From positions 38,791,510 through 38,824,009 of the forward strand of contig CM060328.1 in the NCBI GenBank assembly GCA_030674155.1: a DNA stretch of 32,500 nt. Direction: 5' to 3'. Positions 30,503-32,500 of this stretch are shown one piece after another (positions within the stretch are counted from its first letter, which is position 1; every line of letters starts with the position of its first letter). A program made the translations under genes and the position numbers. Source of the DNA: Stramonita haemastoma (Eukaryota > Mollusca > Gastropoda > Neogastropoda > Muricidae). Below the pieces are notes generated by a model, which did no database searches, was not told the DNA's origin, and worked only from the letters and a program-made list of their open reading frames with translations.

Positions 30503-30628
30503 CTGTCTGTCAGACTGGTCCTTCAGTTCCCCCATGTGGTAGACACACAGCTGATGGATCACCGCCAACTCTCGCGCAATGTCTCCCGGTGACATGGCAC
30601 TCATGCCCGTCCTGAACTCAGAGATGCA
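30503..30628 (-). CDS. RASA1: RASA1 exon encoding the C-terminal helical region
   Basis: Bounded by CAG|TGC at 30628 and CAG|GTGAGG at 30503. 126 nt, 42 codons, phase 0 at both ends. Carries SPGDIARELAVIHQLCVYH, the helix that in RASA1 follows the GAP core. The acceptor and first exon bases form the first unit of a degenerate tandem repeat extending into the intron. Confidence 0.88.
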
Positions 30629-30965
30629 CTGCGAATAAAGAAAAATGATATCATAATAAATTCGAATTCCATATGACTGGCTTGATGAGATGCACCGTGA
30701 AAAAAGCAAAATGACACAATAAATTCAATTTCGCCATGACTGGCTCCATGAGATGCACTGTAAAACAAAATGACACCAGCACGGCTTCTCATTTCAGTCT
30801 CTTTAGTTCCCAAGTCAAAGTTCTTGACCCGCAACTGGCAGGGCCTGGATATAAATAATGATGCACTGTCTTGCCAAAATGACACATTAAATGAAACTGG
30901 ACAAGACTATCTTGAAGAGATGCAGTCATGCCAAAATGACAACAATAAGATTGGACTTGACTAGA
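30621..30965 (-). repeat. Tandem duplication of a splice-acceptor segment
   Basis: The motif GAGATGCACTG on plus (start of the RASA1 exon plus acceptor) recurs at 30621, 30687, 30750, about 30860 and 30917, each followed by AAATGACA-type intron sequence. The spacing is 57-66 bp apart from one larger interruption. Confidence 0.75.
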
Positions 30966-31119
30966 CAAGATCACTCAATCAAATTGAACCTGACTTCTCC
31001 CTCGACTGCTTGAGGAGTCATTGGGGTACAGCTCTGCACTGAAAATGTTTCAGTAGAATCCCTAAGGCAAACAGAACCTGGTGAAGCCCATCCCTCTCCA
31101 GGTCACAGCATGCATGCTA

Positions 31120-31395
31120 GGTATGGTCCTATCCTCCATGCCACCTGATCTACTCTTCTTCAATAGATGGATGAGCTTTCAAGCTGAATGCAAGACATTT
31201 TGCGTACATTTGTTCTGGGAAACTCAGTTAACAGTTGTATCTGAAGGACTTTGAGAGGATGAAGTCAGTACCAATTTTAACTGCAGGAAAAAAAAATCCC
31301 CTCGAACAGACTTTTCAGCAGTCTTGAACTTGTGCCCTCAGTTCGTATAAGATCATGAATCCGACTCTCTTACCACTACACTATCCTGCCACCCA
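31120..31395 (-). mobile_element. SINE family 3, diverged copy
   Basis: Minus sense: a head with GATAGTGTAGTGGTAAGAG (A-box), then GTTAAAATTGGTACTGAC and GTACGCAAAATGTCTTGC, following the family body with many substitutions. Lies in a RASA1 intron. Confidence 0.6.
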
Positions 31396-31712
31396 CCTCA
31401 CATTCAGCTCAAGTCAAGTCAATTCTCCACAATCCCCATGTTAAGGGAGAGAACCTCTTTCCCTGTTCATGTGCACTGTGTGTATTTGTAAGCTTCTGTA
31501 ACCCAGTTGTGGGTGCTACGTAGGGAAGGGGTAAAGAGATAGTTGGTTACCCTATAGCAGGTTACTGGTAGGGAAAAGGTTAAATTAATCATCCCTTGAA
31601 AGGCTATTACAATACTGACAGACACATTAATATGCATCATGATCACAAAAAGAAGCAAGATAGGTACATTTCATACTGGTTTAATTAAACAGCACCACAC
31701 TCACATACTCAC

Positions 31713-31790
31713 CGACAGTTCATCGAGGTAACCTATCATGCGTTCCCTGTTCTTTTTAATGAAGGGATGGACGGCCTCCATGAACTGCTC
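31713..31790 (-). CDS. RASA1: RASA1 exon, end of the RasGAP domain
   Basis: Acceptor TTACAG|GAG at 31790 and donor TCG|GTGAGT at 31713. 78 nt, 26 codons, phase 0. Encodes EQFMEAVHPFIKKNRERMIG followed by YLDELS, the last helices of the GAP fold. Confidence 0.88.
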
Positions 31791-31914
31791 CTGTAACCAC
31801 ACCACACATAGTGATGATGACCACACCACATATAGGGATTCAGGGGGGGGCAATTATTCGATGCCGGCAAATCCCAGTTCGGGACTAAGAGGGTTAAACC
31901 ACTGAGGCTGGAGG

Positions 31915-32070
31915 CAACAGCTAAGTGAGAGGCTGTATGACCAGTGGCTTTCACAACAGCTTAGTGAGAGGCTGTATGACCAGTGGCTTTCACAACAGCA
32001 AAGGGAGAGGCTGTATGACCAGTGGCTTTCACAACAGCAAAGGGAGAGGCTGTATGACCAGTGGCTTTCC
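31915..32070 (+). repeat. 39-bp tandem repeat, four units
   Basis: Units start at 31915, 31954, 31993 and 32032, with core GAGAGGCTGTATGACCAGTG. The last two are identical except near the end. Because 39 is a multiple of three, several frames stay open through it, but no protein is inferred. Confidence 0.95.
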
Positions 32071-32384
32071 CACTCATGGAATTCCACTTTACAGCTTAGC
32101 CTTTAGTAATTGACTATGACTCTCTGACTAGGAGGTTCGACTTGCACAGTCTTTATGTGCTGCAGCCCTGGGAGCAAGTTGGCCTTTGGAGAACATCTCC
32201 AAGGCTGACTGTCCTTATGCCCTCTTGGCCCAGACAGTGGTATGTGTGCTGTGGGCAAGGCATCTCCACTATAATAATCAAATTTCTGCCCAATTTCTGA
32301 AACAGCAGCTGCCTCCTCTCCTGTTTTGGAGGTCACTGTGGAACATGATGGACAGACAGACAAACAAACACAGCAATCACCAAC

Positions 32385-32473
32385 CTTGGGGCCAGGTTCC
32401 ACCAGGTTGGCCAGCATCTGAATGACTTTGGCCACCAGCTTCAGTGTGCGCGACGCTGTTTCTGAGGGGTTTT
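32385..32473 (-). CDS. RASA1: RASA1 exon, RasGAP helix
   Basis: Acceptor TATTCAG|AAA at 32473 and donor CCCAAG|GTTGGT at 32385. 89 nt: two bases completing a split codon, then 29 codons containing SRTLKLVAKVIQMLANLVE, a conserved RasGAP helix. The donor is weaker than the others (GTTGGT), and the frame remains open into the intron to 32103. Confidence 0.87.
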
Positions 32474-32500
32474 CTGAATACACACACGAAGAAATCATAC

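Larger units (their letters stand above)
28812..32473 (-). other. RASA1: RASA1 (p120 RasGAP) orthologue, 3' part of gene
   Basis: Four GT-AG-bounded exons join without a frame break into 121 residues plus a split first codon. The protein accelerates GTP hydrolysis by Ras at the plasma membrane downstream of receptor tyrosine kinases. The window holds only the last helices of the RasGAP domain (SRTLKLVAKVIQMLANL, FIKKNRERMIGYLDELS) and the C-terminal helical tail; the arginine-finger region, SH2/SH3, PH and C2 domains lie beyond 32500. Assignment to RASA1 rather than RASA2/3, SYNGAP-type or neurofibromin rests on NLVE followed by the ERMI-x2-LDEL pattern, ARELAVIHQLCVYH, and a protein end shortly after the GAP domain. 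Introns are 594, 1084 and 1616 bp. Confidence 0.85.

Overview
The window looks like a repeat-rich stretch of an invertebrate animal genome, most likely a marine mollusc and probably a gastropod. That rests on dense dinucleotide microsatellites, several tRNA-derived SINE families, a LINE carrying a 2A-like motif, and a spliced host gene with GT-AG introns. The species call is an inference. There is no bacterial-style operon and no rRNA.

Host gene: the only conserved host gene recognised is the 3' end of a RASA1 (p120 RasGAP) orthologue on the minus strand, in four exons at 32473-32385, 31790-31713, 30628-30503 and 28886-28812. They join in frame into 121 residues covering the end of the RasGAP domain and the C terminus. 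The introns contain SINE copies, a 39-bp tandem repeat and a tandemly duplicated splice-acceptor segment.

Mobile DNA: a nearly complete 5.7-kb non-LTR retrotransposon (LINE) lies on the minus strand at 12223-6554. It has a short 5'UTR, a hydrophobic leader with a 2A-like motif (GDIELNPG), a coiled-coil/RRM/CTD ORF1, an ORF2 with an acidic repeat-containing N-terminal extension, an APE-type endonuclease, a reverse transcriptase and a Cys/His knuckle, then a 3' hairpin and a heptamer tail. It is broken by single-base frameshifts and one nonsense codon, but the catalytic motifs are intact. A second, unclassified 1.2-kb element lies on the plus strand at 4682-5880. Both elements begin with a G-run and are flanked on both sides by (TC)n in their own sense orientation. 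Two further retroposon 3' ends nearby also run into (TC)n. At least four SINE families occur, one with two copies bounded by clear target-site duplications.

Layout: 1-4630 noncoding DNA, SINE remnants and large (GT)n blocks; 4632-12287 the microsatellite-nested retroelement cluster; 12288-22270 intergenic DNA, A-rich on the plus strand, with (CA)n/(GA)n/(GT)n, poly-G and a (CG)n block; 22270-26170 two intact SINEs and two minisatellites; 26170-28811 microsatellites, a small palindromic element and the presumed RASA1 3'UTR; 28812-32500 RASA1 exons and introns.
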